A stretch of DNA of 11,717 nt from Planctomycetes bacterium UBA4800 (lineage in GTDB: Bacteria; Planctomycetota; UBA8108; UBA8890; UBA8898), in contig DHGK01000117.1 of assembly GCA_002402755.1 (NCBI GenBank), forward strand, positions 2,940 to 14,656, in the 5' to 3' direction. Under the pieces are notes generated by a model, which saw only the letters and a list, made by a program, of their open reading frames with translations, was not told where the DNA came from and did no database searches. Made by a program: the position numbers and the translations under genes. This document shows positions 1-7,704 of this stretch, one piece after another. How positions within the stretch are numbered: position 1 is the stretch's first letter; every line of letters starts with the position of its first letter.

Positions 1-3000
1 TACCTCGTCCTCGCCGAGGACCCCGCGACGCTCGCCAGGACCATGGGCTGCGCCGACGCGCTCGGGCCGTACGCGGGCAGCCTGGCGAACGAGGGCGAGA
101 CGATCTGCCTGCGCGATGCGGCGGGCGCCGTCCAGGACTCCGTCGACTACCGCCGGGAATTCCCCTGGCCGATCGCCGCAAACGGCCGGGGCAGTTCGCT
201 GGAGCTCCAGAACCCCGCGTCCGAGAACGACGTCGGCGGGGCCTGGCGCGCCTCCGGGTACGGCGAGGTTCCGCCGCTCTCGCGCCGCATGTTCATCGAG
301 AAAGCGGACGCGCAGTGGCGCTACCGCAAGGGCACATCGGAGGCGTCGAGCCCCGCCACGGCCTGGCGCATGCTCGACTTCCCCGAGGATTTCACGTGGG
401 CGACCGGCCGGACGCCCATCGGGTTCGCCGACAACGACGACAACACCGTCCTCGCCGACATGCTCAACGGCTACACGTGCGTGTTCCTGCGCCGCGAGTT
501 CAGCCTCCCCGCCGGGACGGCCGTGCCCGACGCGCTCAAGCTCGCCCTGTACGTCGATGACGGGGCCATCGTCTGGATCAACGGCGTCGAAGTCCTGCGA
601 TTCAACGTGGCGGCGGGCGATCTTGCGTACGACGGCATCGCCGCCGCGAACAAGGAAGCGCGCTGGGAAGAGTATTTCCTTGGCGACCCCTCCGCCTATC
701 TCCGGCCGGGCCGGAACGTCATCGCCGTCCAGGCCTTCAACTACAGGATCGGGAACACGGATTTCTCCATCGATGCCGAGATCTTCGTACCGGGCTCGGA
801 GGACTACAACACCGGCGCGCCCCTGCCCCCCACGCCCGGCGCCCGCAACACCGTCTTCACGCCCAACCCGGCGCCCTTCGTGCGCAAGGTCGAGACCTTC
901 CCGGCGCAGCCCGCCGAGGGCGAGGACTTCCTCGTCACGGCCATGGTGACGGACTCGCACGACGTCGCGTCCGTGACGCTCAGATACCAGATCGTGCTTC
1001 CGGGGAAGTTCGTGCCGGCGTACCTGCCGCTCCCGTACAGCACGCTCCTCGCCACGCCGACCAGGGAACGCGACCCGAACCCCGCCTTCGAGAACCCGGC
1101 CAACTGGGCCGACCTGGCCATGGTCGACAACGGCACGAACGGCGATGCCGTTCCCGGCGACGGCATCTTCACGGCCACGATGCCCGGCCAGGGCAACCGC
1201 ACGCTCTTCCGCTACCGCATCGTCGCAACCGACGCCAGGGACGCCGCCGTCACCGTGCCCTACAAGGACGACGACTCGCTCAACTTCGCGTGCTTCGTCT
1301 ACAACGGCGTCCCGGCGTACACCGCCGCGACGCGGTCGGTCCATCCCGAGGGCACGGGCCACGTCTACACCGAGGACGAGATGCGCTCGCTGCCCACGTA
1401 CATGCTCATCACGCGCCTCGAGGATTACACCTACTGCCTCGGGTACACGGCCAACCAGATTCCCAAGTCCAACGAGAACGCGCGCGACGCCTTCAACTGG
1501 GAGGGCGCCTTCGTCTACAACGGCAAGGCCTACGACCACATCAAGTACCGCCTCAGGCAGGCGAACGACCGCTACGGCCTGGCGGGCAAGCGCTCCTTCC
1601 GGTTCCGCTTCAACCGCGGCAGCTACATCCAGTGCCACGACAACTACGGCCGCCCGTACCCCGTCGCCTGGCGCACGCTCAACACGGGCAAGATGTTCGA
1701 CAACCTCAGGGTGGGGAACTTCGGCCTGACCGAGACCATGAACTTCACGCTCTGGAACCTGGTCGATGTCCCCGCACCCTGGGTCTACACGTTCCACTAC
1801 CGCGTGATCCAGCGCGCCGACGAGGCGCCCACGACCGCCAACGGCCAGTACTACGGCGACTTCCACGGGATGGCGAACATCTACGAGGATTACGACCCGC
1901 GCTTCATGGACACGCACGACCTGGCCGACGGGAACCTCTACAAGCTCAAGGACGCCATCTTCGACCCCGCGCAGCTCATGCGCAACCAGGGGCGCTTCGG
2001 CGTCAAGAACGGCGCCGACTTCCAGAACATCCGCGCGAACCTCCGCCCGACGCAGACGCCCGACTGGCTCAACGCGCACGTCAACTACGAGCGCTGGAAC
2101 CGCTACCACGCGATCGTCGAGGGCATCCGCCACTACGACTTCGTGCCCGCGGACTCGCACTCCAAGAACCGCGCGTGGTACTTCGAGCCCGACTACTCCG
2201 GAACGCAGTACGGCCGGCTCTGGACCCTGCCGTGGGACACCGACGCGAGCTGGGGGCCCAACTGGAACAGCGGCATCGACTACTCCAAGGCCGCGATCTG
2301 GTCCGGCGCCGGCAGGGAGCCCTTCAGGGTCGCGTACCGCAACAACATGCGCGAGTTCCGGGACCTCGTCTGGACCAAGGAGCTCATCGAGCGCATGATC
2401 GATGACCTGGCCGCGCGGCTCCAGACCTTCGCGATGGCCGACCGCGACCGCTGGCGCGGCGCGCCGGCGGCCGTCGGCACGCAGGACTTCGGCGCCATGG
2501 AGACGAAGGTCGCCGACATGAAGCGCTTCGCGTTCGTCGCCTGGTCGGGGAGCACGGGACCGGCCGTGCCGCAAGGCGGTCGCGCCCTGTACCTCGACCA
2601 GCTCTCCGTGGCCGAGGGCGACGGCGGCAAGATCCCGGCAACGCCGGCCGCGGTCTACACGGGCCCCGAGGGCTTCCCCATGGACGCCCTCACGTTCGCG
2701 GCGAGCGATTACAGCGACCCCCAGGGCGATCAGTTCGGCGCCATGCGCTGGCGGCTCGGCGCGATCACGCCGCCCGGCGCGCCCTTCGACCCCGCTGTTC
2801 CCAGGGTCTACGAGGTTCCCGCGGTGTGGGAGGCCGAGTCGACCGCCTACGCGCGCGACATCACGGTTCCCATGACCGCCATCGTCCCGGGCACGATGTA
2901 CCGCGTGCGCGTGAAGATGATGGATGCGACGGGCCGCTGGAGCCACTGGTCGGCGCCGGTCGAGTTCACGGCGGCGCCGGCGCTCGAGGCGACCCCGCAG

Positions 3001-3768
3001 GAGCGCGGGCTGCGCGTGACCGAGGTCATGTACCACCCGCTGGAGGACTCCGAGTTCGAGTTCGTGGAGCTCCAGAACATCGGCGCCGAGCCGGTCGACC
3101 TGCGCGACGTGCGCCTCGCAGGCGGGATCCGGTTCGCGTTCGCCGACTGCCCCGACACGATGCTCGCGCCGGGCGAGCACATCGTCGTCGTCGAGAACCA
3201 GTCCGTCTTCGCGACCCGCTACAGGACCTCGTCGATTCGCATTGCCGGCCAGTACAAGGGCCGCCTGGGCAACGCGGGGGATCGCATCACGCTGGCCTAC
3301 GGCGCCGGCATCACGATTCTCGATTTCGTCTTCTCCGACACGTGGTATCTGCCGGCGGACGGCGGCGGCTACTCGCTCGTCCCGCGCGACCCCAGTGACG
3401 CCTACGCGGACCTGAGCGCGCCCGAGGCCTGGCGGCCCAGCTACCGGCTCCACGGCTCGCCCGGCAAGGCCGACGACGACTTCGGGGGCGGCCTGCAGCT
3501 TCCCGGCGACGCCAACCAGGACGGGCATCTCACGGTCTCGGATGCGGTCGGGCTCCTGCGCTGCCTCTTCGGCCTCGCGGCCCCTCCCCTCCCGTGCGGC
3601 GACGGGACGATGGAAGACCCGGGGAACCGCGCCCTTCTCGACATCAACGGCGACGGCGAGGTGCGGCTCGAGGACTGCATGGCGCTCCTCGGTTACCTCT
3701 TCGCCGGCGGGCCGCCGCCCGCCCTCGGAAGGACCTTCACGCCGATTCCGGGCTGCCCGGACGTGTGA
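1..3768 (+). CDS. Giant secreted lamin-tail/CotH-like/dockerin-like modular protein (5' partial)
   Basis: The reading frame is open from the first base, so the true start and any signal peptide lie upstream; 1255 residues are visible. Modules in order (residue 1 = first codon): end of a lamin-tail domain (about 1-90); a beta-sandwich, possibly carbohydrate-binding (about 97-265); an Ig-like domain (about 288-422); a CotH-like region (about 455-807) with DGNLYK near 642 and WDTD at 745-748, which resemble the CotH DGNLYK and WDxD motifs; an FN3-like domain (about 886-995); a second lamin-tail domain (about 1004-1150, beginning LRVTEVMYHP); and a C-terminal pair of dockerin/EF-hand-like repeats (GDANQDGHLTVSDA from 1169, DINGDGEVRLEDC from 1214). 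It is inferred to be an extracellular, calcium-binding surface or matrix protein. Its biochemical activity is unknown, and whether the CotH-like region keeps kinase activity cannot be judged here. Confidence 0.9.
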   Translation, partial: YLVLAEDPATLARTMGCADALGPYAGSLANEGETICLRDAAGAVQDSVDYRREFPWPIAANGRGSSLELQNPASENDVGGAWRASGYGEVPPLSRRMFIEKADAQWRYRKGTSEASSPATAWRMLDFPEDFTWATGRTPIGFADNDDNTVLADMLNGYTCVFLRREFSLPAGTAVPDALKLALYVDDGAIVWINGVEVLRFNVAAGDLAYDGIAAANKEARWEEYFLGDPSAYLRPGRNVIAVQAFNYRIGNTDFSIDAEIFVPGSEDYNTGAPLPPTPGARNTVFTPNPAPFVRKVETFPAQPAEGEDFLVTAMVTDSHDVASVTLRYQIVLPGKFVPAYLPLPYSTLLATPTRERDPNPAFENPANWADLAMVDNGTNGDAVPGDGIFTATMPGQGNRTLFRYRIVATDARDAAVTVPYKDDDSLNFACFVYNGVPAYTAATRSVHPEGTGHVYTEDEMRSLPTYMLITRLEDYTYCLGYTANQIPKSNENARDAFNWEGAFVYNGKAYDHIKYRLRQANDRYGLAGKRSFRFRFNRGSYIQCHDNYGRPYPVAWRTLNTGKMFDNLRVGNFGLTETMNFTLWNLVDVPAPWVYTFHYRVIQRADEAPTTANGQYYGDFHGMANIYEDYDPRFMDTHDLADGNLYKLKDAIFDPAQLMRNQGRFGVKNGADFQNIRANLRPTQTPDWLNAHVNYERWNRYHAIVEGIRHYDFVPADSHSKNRAWYFEPDYSGTQYGRLWTLPWDTDASWGPNWNSGIDYSKAAIWSGAGREPFRVAYRNNMREFRDLVWTKELIERMIDDLAARLQTFAMADRDRWRGAPAAVGTQDFGAMETKVADMKRFAFVAWSGSTGPAVPQGGRALYLDQLSVAEGDGGKIPATPAAVYTGPEGFPMDALTFAASDYSDPQGDQFGAMRWRLGAITPPGAPFDPAVPRVYEVPAVWEAESTAYARDITVPMTAIVPGTMYRVRVKMMDATGRWSHWSAPVEFTAAPALEATPQERGLRVTEVMYHPLEDSEFEFVELQNIGAEPVDLRDVRLAGGIRFAFADCPDTMLAPGEHIVVVENQSVFATRYRTSSIRIAGQYKGRLGNAGDRITLAYGAGITILDFVFSDTWYLPADGGGYSLVPRDPSDAYADLSAPEAWRPSYRLHGSPGKADDDFGGGLQLPGDANQDGHLTVSDAVGLLRCLFGLAAPPLPCGDGTMEDPGNRALLDINGDGEVRLEDCMALLGYLFAGGPPPALGRTFTPIPGCPDV

Positions 3769-3857
3769 CGCCGCCCCCGGGCCCGGCGCGCGCGCGAGGG
3801 CATCTAAAGAAGCCCGCCCCTTCCCGTCGAAGGATGGAGCGAAGGGGTGGTGCAATC

Positions 3858-4235
3858 ATGAGAGTTCTCATAATCCTGTGTGCGGCGGGACTGGCCGGCT
3901 GCGGCTCCGGCCGTCCGGCCCTGATAGTCGAGATGAACGGCCGGACGATCCAGTTCGAGACGTTTCTGGAGGGCAAGGTCCCGCGCGGCGTCGAGGTCAC
4001 GCGCTTCGACGGCAGCACGATCTGCGTCGCCGGAAAGTCTCCCATCCACGTGAACGGGATGCCGGTGCTCGTGACCGGCAACGAGTTCAGGATCGGGAGC
4101 CGGCAGCTCATCGTCGACCAGGACGCGGAGATCCTCGTCTTGGAGGACGGCCAGATCGAGATCAGCCTGCCCTCCAGGCCGGCGCCCGAGACGGCAGAGG
4201 CATCGCCGGCCGCCCCCGAAACCGCCGCGAAGTAG
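3858..4235 (+). CDS. Small lipoprotein of unknown function
   Basis: A 125-residue protein with a short hydrophobic leader ending in the lipobox LAGC, so Cys15 should be lipidated and the mature protein anchored to a membrane. The middle (about 20-105) alternates hydrophobic and polar residues and looks all-beta (VNGMPVLVTGNEFRIGSRQL). The tail (106-125) is rich in Ala, Pro and Glu. I do not recognise the family. The start at 3858 is chosen because AGGGGTGG lies 7 bases upstream and it puts the lipobox at the usual distance; an in-frame ATG at 3834 would add eight charged residues before the leader. It lies 89 bases after the giant secreted protein on the same strand and may be co-transcribed with it. 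It converges with the arsenic operon. Confidence 0.75.
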   Translation: MRVLIILCAAGLAGCGSGRPALIVEMNGRTIQFETFLEGKVPRGVEVTRFDGSTICVAGKSPIHVNGMPVLVTGNEFRIGSRQLIVDQDAEILVLEDGQIEISLPSRPAPETAEASPAAPETAAK

Positions 4236-4261
4236 CGCCCCGAAGGCGCGCACCGGCGCGA

Positions 4262-4288
4262 GCGACCCGCGGCGTTCGACGCGGTCGC
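4262..4288. terminator. Possible hairpin between convergent genes
   Basis: The arms 4262-4271 and 4280-4288 are complementary over nine pairs with one bulged C and an 8-base loop. The hairpin lies in the 55-base gap between the stop of the lipoprotein gene (+) and the stop of the DMT permease gene (-), where a bidirectional terminator would be expected. There is no T-run on either side, so intrinsic termination is uncertain, and GC-rich DNA forms such hairpins by chance. Confidence 0.3.
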
Positions 4289-4290
4289 GT

Positions 4291-5190
4291 TCAGGCGGAA
4301 CCGGTCCGCACCGACAGCTTGCTCGCCGCGGCGCCGGCCACGACGAGCCCCGCCCCCACCCACTGCATGGATGCGATCGGGACGTCGAGGTAGAGCCACG
4401 TGACGCCCACCGAGAGAAGCGGCGTCAGGTAGCTCGCCGCGGCGATGAGCGCCAGGTTGCCGCGCCGGGCGGCGATGTCCCACCACACGTAGGCAAGCAG
4501 CGTCGGGAAGACGATCATGTAGCCGGCCTCGAGGAGCACGCGGCCCGTCACCTGCGAATGCTCGCCATGGAGGAAGCGCGCGACCAGAAGGACGAGGCCG
4601 GCCGCGAGCAGGAAGACCGCCATTGCTCCGTCGCCGCTTCCCGAGCCCCAGCGCCGGCCGGCGACCGAGTACAGCGCCCAGCACACGGCGCCGCCCGCGG
4701 CGATGAGCGCCGTGGTCGCGCTCGACCCCGTCACGAGCTCCCACCTGAAGCCGGCCGCGTCCGAGCAGATGGCGAGAACGACGCCGCTCACGCCGGCGAT
4801 CGTGCCGAGTGCAAGCCCGGCGCGCCTGGCCCCGAACCCGAGGAGCAGCACGGAGAAGAGCAGCGTCAGCGCCGGCCAGAGGTAGTTGGCGACCGTGGCG
4901 ACGATGACGTGGACGCGCGTCTCGGCAAAGCCGATGGCGGAGAAGAGCAGCAGCGTGTGCGCCGTCATCAGCAGCCCGCACGCAAGCAGGTAGCGCGGGT
5001 TCGACTCCCGCAGCAGCGGCGCGAGCCGGCCCCGCGCGGCGAGCGCGCCGCACCCGATCGCGCCCGCCGCGATGTACGCGAGCGCCCCCGCCGAGAACAC
5101 GCCGAGCTGCTCGGCGAGGCTGCGGAACACGGCCACCGTGGTGCTCCAGAGCACGATGGCCGCAAGCCCGAGCGCGGTCGCCCGGGCCAT
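4291..5190 (-). CDS. EamA/DMT-family permease, YddG-like, last gene of the ars operon
   Basis: A 299-residue, very hydrophobic protein with about ten membrane segments, the usual size for a drug/metabolite transporter of the EamA type. The N-terminus (AIVLWSTTVAVFRSLAEQLG, 11-30), the segment VANYLWPALTLLFS (100-113) and the stretch from about 233 to 260 (with RRGNLALIAAASYLTPLLS) resemble Escherichia coli YddG, an aromatic amino acid exporter. By family it should be an inner-membrane exporter of small organic solutes; the substrate is unknown. Its ATG (5190-5188) overlaps the acr3 stop codon by one base (TGATG), so translation is probably coupled to the arsenite permease. Coupling suggests an arsenic-related role such as efflux of methylated arsenicals, but this is inference; accidental fusion of a housekeeping exporter to the operon is the alternative. 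Confidence 0.85.
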   Translation of the reverse strand: MARATALGLAAIVLWSTTVAVFRSLAEQLGVFSAGALAYIAAGAIGCGALAARGRLAPLLRESNPRYLLACGLLMTAHTLLLFSAIGFAETRVHVIVATVANYLWPALTLLFSVLLLGFGARRAGLALGTIAGVSGVVLAICSDAAGFRWELVTGSSATTALIAAGGAVCWALYSVAGRRWGSGSGDGAMAVFLLAAGLVLLVARFLHGEHSQVTGRVLLEAGYMIVFPTLLAYVWWDIAARRGNLALIAAASYLTPLLSVGVTWLYLDVPIASMQWVGAGLVVAGAAASKLSVRTGSA

Positions 5191-6371
5191 CAGCGGAACC
5201 ACCGCTCCGTCTTCAGGCAGATCCTGACGAGCATCAGCATGACGGGCACCTCGATGAGCACCCCCACCACCGTGGCGAGCGCCGCGCCGCTCGACAGCCC
5301 GAAGAGCATCGTCGCCGTGGCGATGGCCACCTCGAAGTGGTTCGACGCCCCGATCATGGCCGAGGGGGCCGCGTCCTGGTACCGGAGCTTGAGCAGCCTC
5401 GCCAGGCCGTATCCGAGCCAGAAGATGAGGTTCGTCTGGATGAAGAGCGGCACGGCGATCCAGAGGATCGTCAGGGGATTGGAGAGGATCGTCTCGCCCT
5501 TGAAGGAGAAGAGCAGGACCAGGGTCGCAAGGAGCGCCGTGATCGTGATCGGCGTCAGGACGTGCAGGAACTTCTCCTTGAACCACGCCTCTCCCCGCGC
5601 GCGAATGATGAGCTTCCGGGACGCGTACCCGGCCGCGAGCGGCAGCGCCACGTAGATGCCGATGGAGAGCAGCAGCGCCTGCCACGGCACGGGCAGGCGG
5701 CCGACGCCGAGCAGGAATCCGCCGAGCGGCCCGTAGAAGACCAGCATCGTGAGCGAGTTGATCGCCACCATGACGAGCGTGTGGCCGTCGTTCCCCCTGG
5801 CCAGGAATCCCCACACGAGCACCATGGCCGTGCAGGGCGCGATGCCGAGCAGGATGCAGCCGGCGAGGTAGCTCCGCCACAGCGGGACCTCGAGCATCTT
5901 GACGCCCTCCACGGCCACGACCTTGCCCACGCCGTGCTCGGCGCCCACGGGAAGGTCGAGGCCGAGCGGCATCTTGACCAGATCCGTCGCATCCGCGCCG
6001 ATGAAGCCCCGGAAGAGAACGCCGAGGAAGAGCACGGCGATGGCGTACATCGTGAAGGGCTTCACCGCCCAGTTGACGAAGAGCGTCAGGCCGACGGGCC
6101 GGACGCTCTTGCCGGCCGTCAGGACCGCCGCGAAGTCGATCTTCACCATGATCGGGTACATCATGAAGAAGAGGCACACGGCGATGGGAATGGAGACGAC
6201 CGGGGCGTCGCCGGCGTACACGGCAAGGCCGTCAAGGAACGTCGCCGCGCCCGGGGCCGCCTTGCCGAGCGCGATGCCCGCCCCGATGCAGAGCGCCACC
6301 CAGAGCGTCAGGTACTTCTCGAACCCGCTGAGGCCCTTGGCCTCCTGCGCGATGCGTTCGTCGCTTGCCAT
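5190..6371 (-). CDS. acr3: ACR3-family arsenite efflux permease
   Basis: A 393-residue membrane protein of the Acr3 type (often labelled arsB), which exports arsenite across the inner membrane using the proton gradient. It starts MASDERIAQEAKGLSGFEKY, and the LTLWVALCIG stretch that follows is typical of the family. The hallmark GIAPCTAMV holds the conserved arsenite-handling cysteine, Cys180; GASNHFEVAIA (341-351) and VLIEVPVML with Glu374 are further Acr3 signatures. The segment from about 123 to 165 before the Cys180 helix is longer than I expect, which may explain a total above the usual 350-370. The ATG at 6371 is chosen because AGGAG lies 7 bases upstream (6379-6383) and a family-like N-terminus follows; that Shine-Dalgarno lies inside the end of arsM, whose stop is 2 bases upstream. 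The next gene overlaps its stop codon. Confidence 0.95.
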   Translation of the reverse strand: MASDERIAQEAKGLSGFEKYLTLWVALCIGAGIALGKAAPGAATFLDGLAVYAGDAPVVSIPIAVCLFFMMYPIMVKIDFAAVLTAGKSVRPVGLTLFVNWAVKPFTMYAIAVLFLGVLFRGFIGADATDLVKMPLGLDLPVGAEHGVGKVVAVEGVKMLEVPLWRSYLAGCILLGIAPCTAMVLVWGFLARGNDGHTLVMVAINSLTMLVFYGPLGGFLLGVGRLPVPWQALLLSIGIYVALPLAAGYASRKLIIRARGEAWFKEKFLHVLTPITITALLATLVLLFSFKGETILSNPLTILWIAVPLFIQTNLIFWLGYGLARLLKLRYQDAAPSAMIGASNHFEVAIATATMLFGLSSGAALATVVGVLIEVPVMLMLVRICLKTERWFR

Positions 6372-6373
6372 CG

Positions 6374-7237
6374 TCACGCTCCTATCACCACGGCCGGCTT
6401 CGTCGCCGCGATGTCGAGGCTCGTCACGAAGTCGCTCGGCTTGGTTCCGGGCGGCAGCTTCGCGGAGAGCTCGCGGTAGAGCGGGTCGGACCACTCGGCC
6501 ATCCGGTCGATGTAGTCAGGCGCGGTCTTGAGCTCCTCGTCGACGAGCCCGGCCGCGCGGACCATCTCGCGCGTCTCATCGACGAGCACCGCTCCCGCGA
6601 TGCAGCCGACCAGCGCCGCCATGGACTCGCGGACCGCGTCAGGCAGGGGCCTGAGCAGCGCGAGGTCGGAGACCGACACCCGCCCGCCCGGCTTGAGGAC
6701 GCGGGCGATCTCCCTCCACACCTGGGCTTTCTCGGGCGAGAGGTTGATGACGCAGTTCGAGATCGCGACGTCCACGGTCGCATCGGCGACCGGCAGGTGC
6801 TCGATCTCGCCCAGGCGGAACTCGACGTTCGCAAGCCCGCTCGACTTCCTGAAGGCTTCCGCGTTGCGCCTGGCCTTCTCGATCATGTCGGGCGTCATGT
6901 CGACGCCGATGACGCGCCCCGAGGGGCCGACCTTGCGCGCGGCGATGAAGGCGTCGAAGCCGCCCCCCGCGCCCAGGTCGAGCACGACCTCGCCCGGCCG
7001 GAGCGACGCCATCGCCGTCGGGTTTCCGCAGGAAAGCCCCATGTCGGCCCCGGCGGGAAGCCCGGCCAACTCTTCGGGGCTGTAGCCCACCGCCGCCGCG
7101 ACCTGGCCGGCCGCCGGCCCTCCGCAGCAGGAAGAAGGGCCGCTGCAGGACCCGCCGCCCCTGGCGATCTTGCCGTATTCCTCGCGGACCACGCCGCGCG
7201 GATCCCGAGGAGACTCCTTGTCGCATCCGCAGCTCAT
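6374..7237 (-). CDS. arsM: Arsenite S-adenosylmethionine methyltransferase ArsM
   Basis: A 287-residue cytoplasmic class I methyltransferase that methylates As(III) with SAM to mono-, di- and trimethylated arsenicals. SAM motif I is VLDLGAGGGFD (85-95), with the acidic end of strand 2 in GVDMTPDMIEKA. The three cysteines that bind As(III) in known ArsM enzymes are placed as expected: Cys70 (GLSCGNP), Cys162 (SNCVINLSP) and Cys212 (VGCIAGA). Five more cysteines lie in the N-terminal 40 residues (3, 5, 31, 37, 38). The ATG at 7237 is chosen over an in-frame GTG at 7246 because AGGTGG sits 5 bases before it. It begins 10 bases after the arsC stop and ends 2 bases before the acr3 start, so it is co-transcribed with both. 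Confidence 0.95.
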   Translation of the reverse strand: MSCGCDKESPRDPRGVVREEYGKIARGGGSCSGPSSCCGGPAAGQVAAAVGYSPEELAGLPAGADMGLSCGNPTAMASLRPGEVVLDLGAGGGFDAFIAARKVGPSGRVIGVDMTPDMIEKARRNAEAFRKSSGLANVEFRLGEIEHLPVADATVDVAISNCVINLSPEKAQVWREIARVLKPGGRVSVSDLALLRPLPDAVRESMAALVGCIAGAVLVDETREMVRAAGLVDEELKTAPDYIDRMAEWSDPLYRELSAKLPPGTKPSDFVTSLDIAATKPAVVIGA

Positions 7238-7247
7238 GCCTTCCACC

Positions 7248-7694
7248 TCACGTCTCCCGGCGATTCTTCAGGGCGCCGGGCAGGGTCTCGACGAACGCCC
7301 GGATCTCGTCCCGCACGCGCCGGTAGTGTGCGAGCGCCTCTTCCTCCGTCTTCGCATCGGCGGCCAGTTTCGGCGGGTCGTCGAACCCGGCGTGCACGAT
7401 TGTCGTCCTGCCCGGAAAACGCGGACAGGTCTCGTGCGCATGGCCGCACACCGTCACCACGTAATCGAAGTCCATCGGCCCCAGGTCGGCCACGGTCTTC
7501 GATGCGTGCCCCCGGATGTCCACGCCGGCCTCGGCCATCACCTTGACCGCCCGGGGGTCCAGGCCGTGAGTCTCGATGCCCGCCGAGCGCGCATCGAGCG
7601 CATCGCCCCGCAGATGCCGCGCCCAGCCCTCGGCCATCTGGCTGCGGCAGGCGTTGCCGGTGCACAGGAACAGAACCGTGATCTTCTTCTCCAT
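7248..7694 (-). CDS. arsC: Arsenate reductase, thioredoxin-coupled (LMW-phosphatase fold)
   Basis: A 148-residue cytoplasmic enzyme reducing As(V) to As(III), the form handled by Acr3 and ArsM. The N-terminal P-loop CTGNACRS (Cys11, with Arg17 of the CX5R motif) is the phosphatase-type active site. Cys83 and Cys90 in TVCGHAHETC are the second and third redox cysteines, matching the Cys10/Cys82/Cys89 relay of Staphylococcus aureus ArsC. It therefore belongs to the thioredoxin-dependent class, not the glutaredoxin-dependent E. coli class. Length is normal. The ATG is preceded by a strong AGGAGGG (7699-7705) that overlaps the arsR stop codon, which suggests coupled translation. It is the second gene of the operon. 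Confidence 0.96.
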   Translation of the reverse strand: MEKKITVLFLCTGNACRSQMAEGWARHLRGDALDARSAGIETHGLDPRAVKVMAEAGVDIRGHASKTVADLGPMDFDYVVTVCGHAHETCPRFPGRTTIVHAGFDDPPKLAADAKTEEEALAHYRRVRDEIRAFVETLPGALKNRRET

Positions 7695-7704
7695 CCGCCC
7701 CTCC

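Noticed and set aside
3777..3786. Ten-base perfect palindrome CCGGGCCCGG after the giant gene
   Set aside because: It has no loop and no T-run, and is of a length expected by chance in such GC-rich sequence; no regulator is suggested nearby.
5191..6177. Upstream extension of the DMT permease to a 628-residue protein
   Set aside because: The extra N-terminal sequence is acr3 read out of frame; the permease family begins at MARATALGL, at the coupled ATG.
4558..6479. Long + strand frames opposite the permease and acr3 genes
   Set aside because: They are composed mainly of Arg, Glu, Asp, His and Gln, the mirror image of GC-rich membrane-protein codons, with no start signals or motifs.
6372..6494. 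Upstream extension of acr3 by about 41 residues
   Set aside because: That part overlaps the end of arsM and is Arg/Ala-rich; the ATG at 6371 has AGGAG upstream and a typical Acr3 N-terminus.
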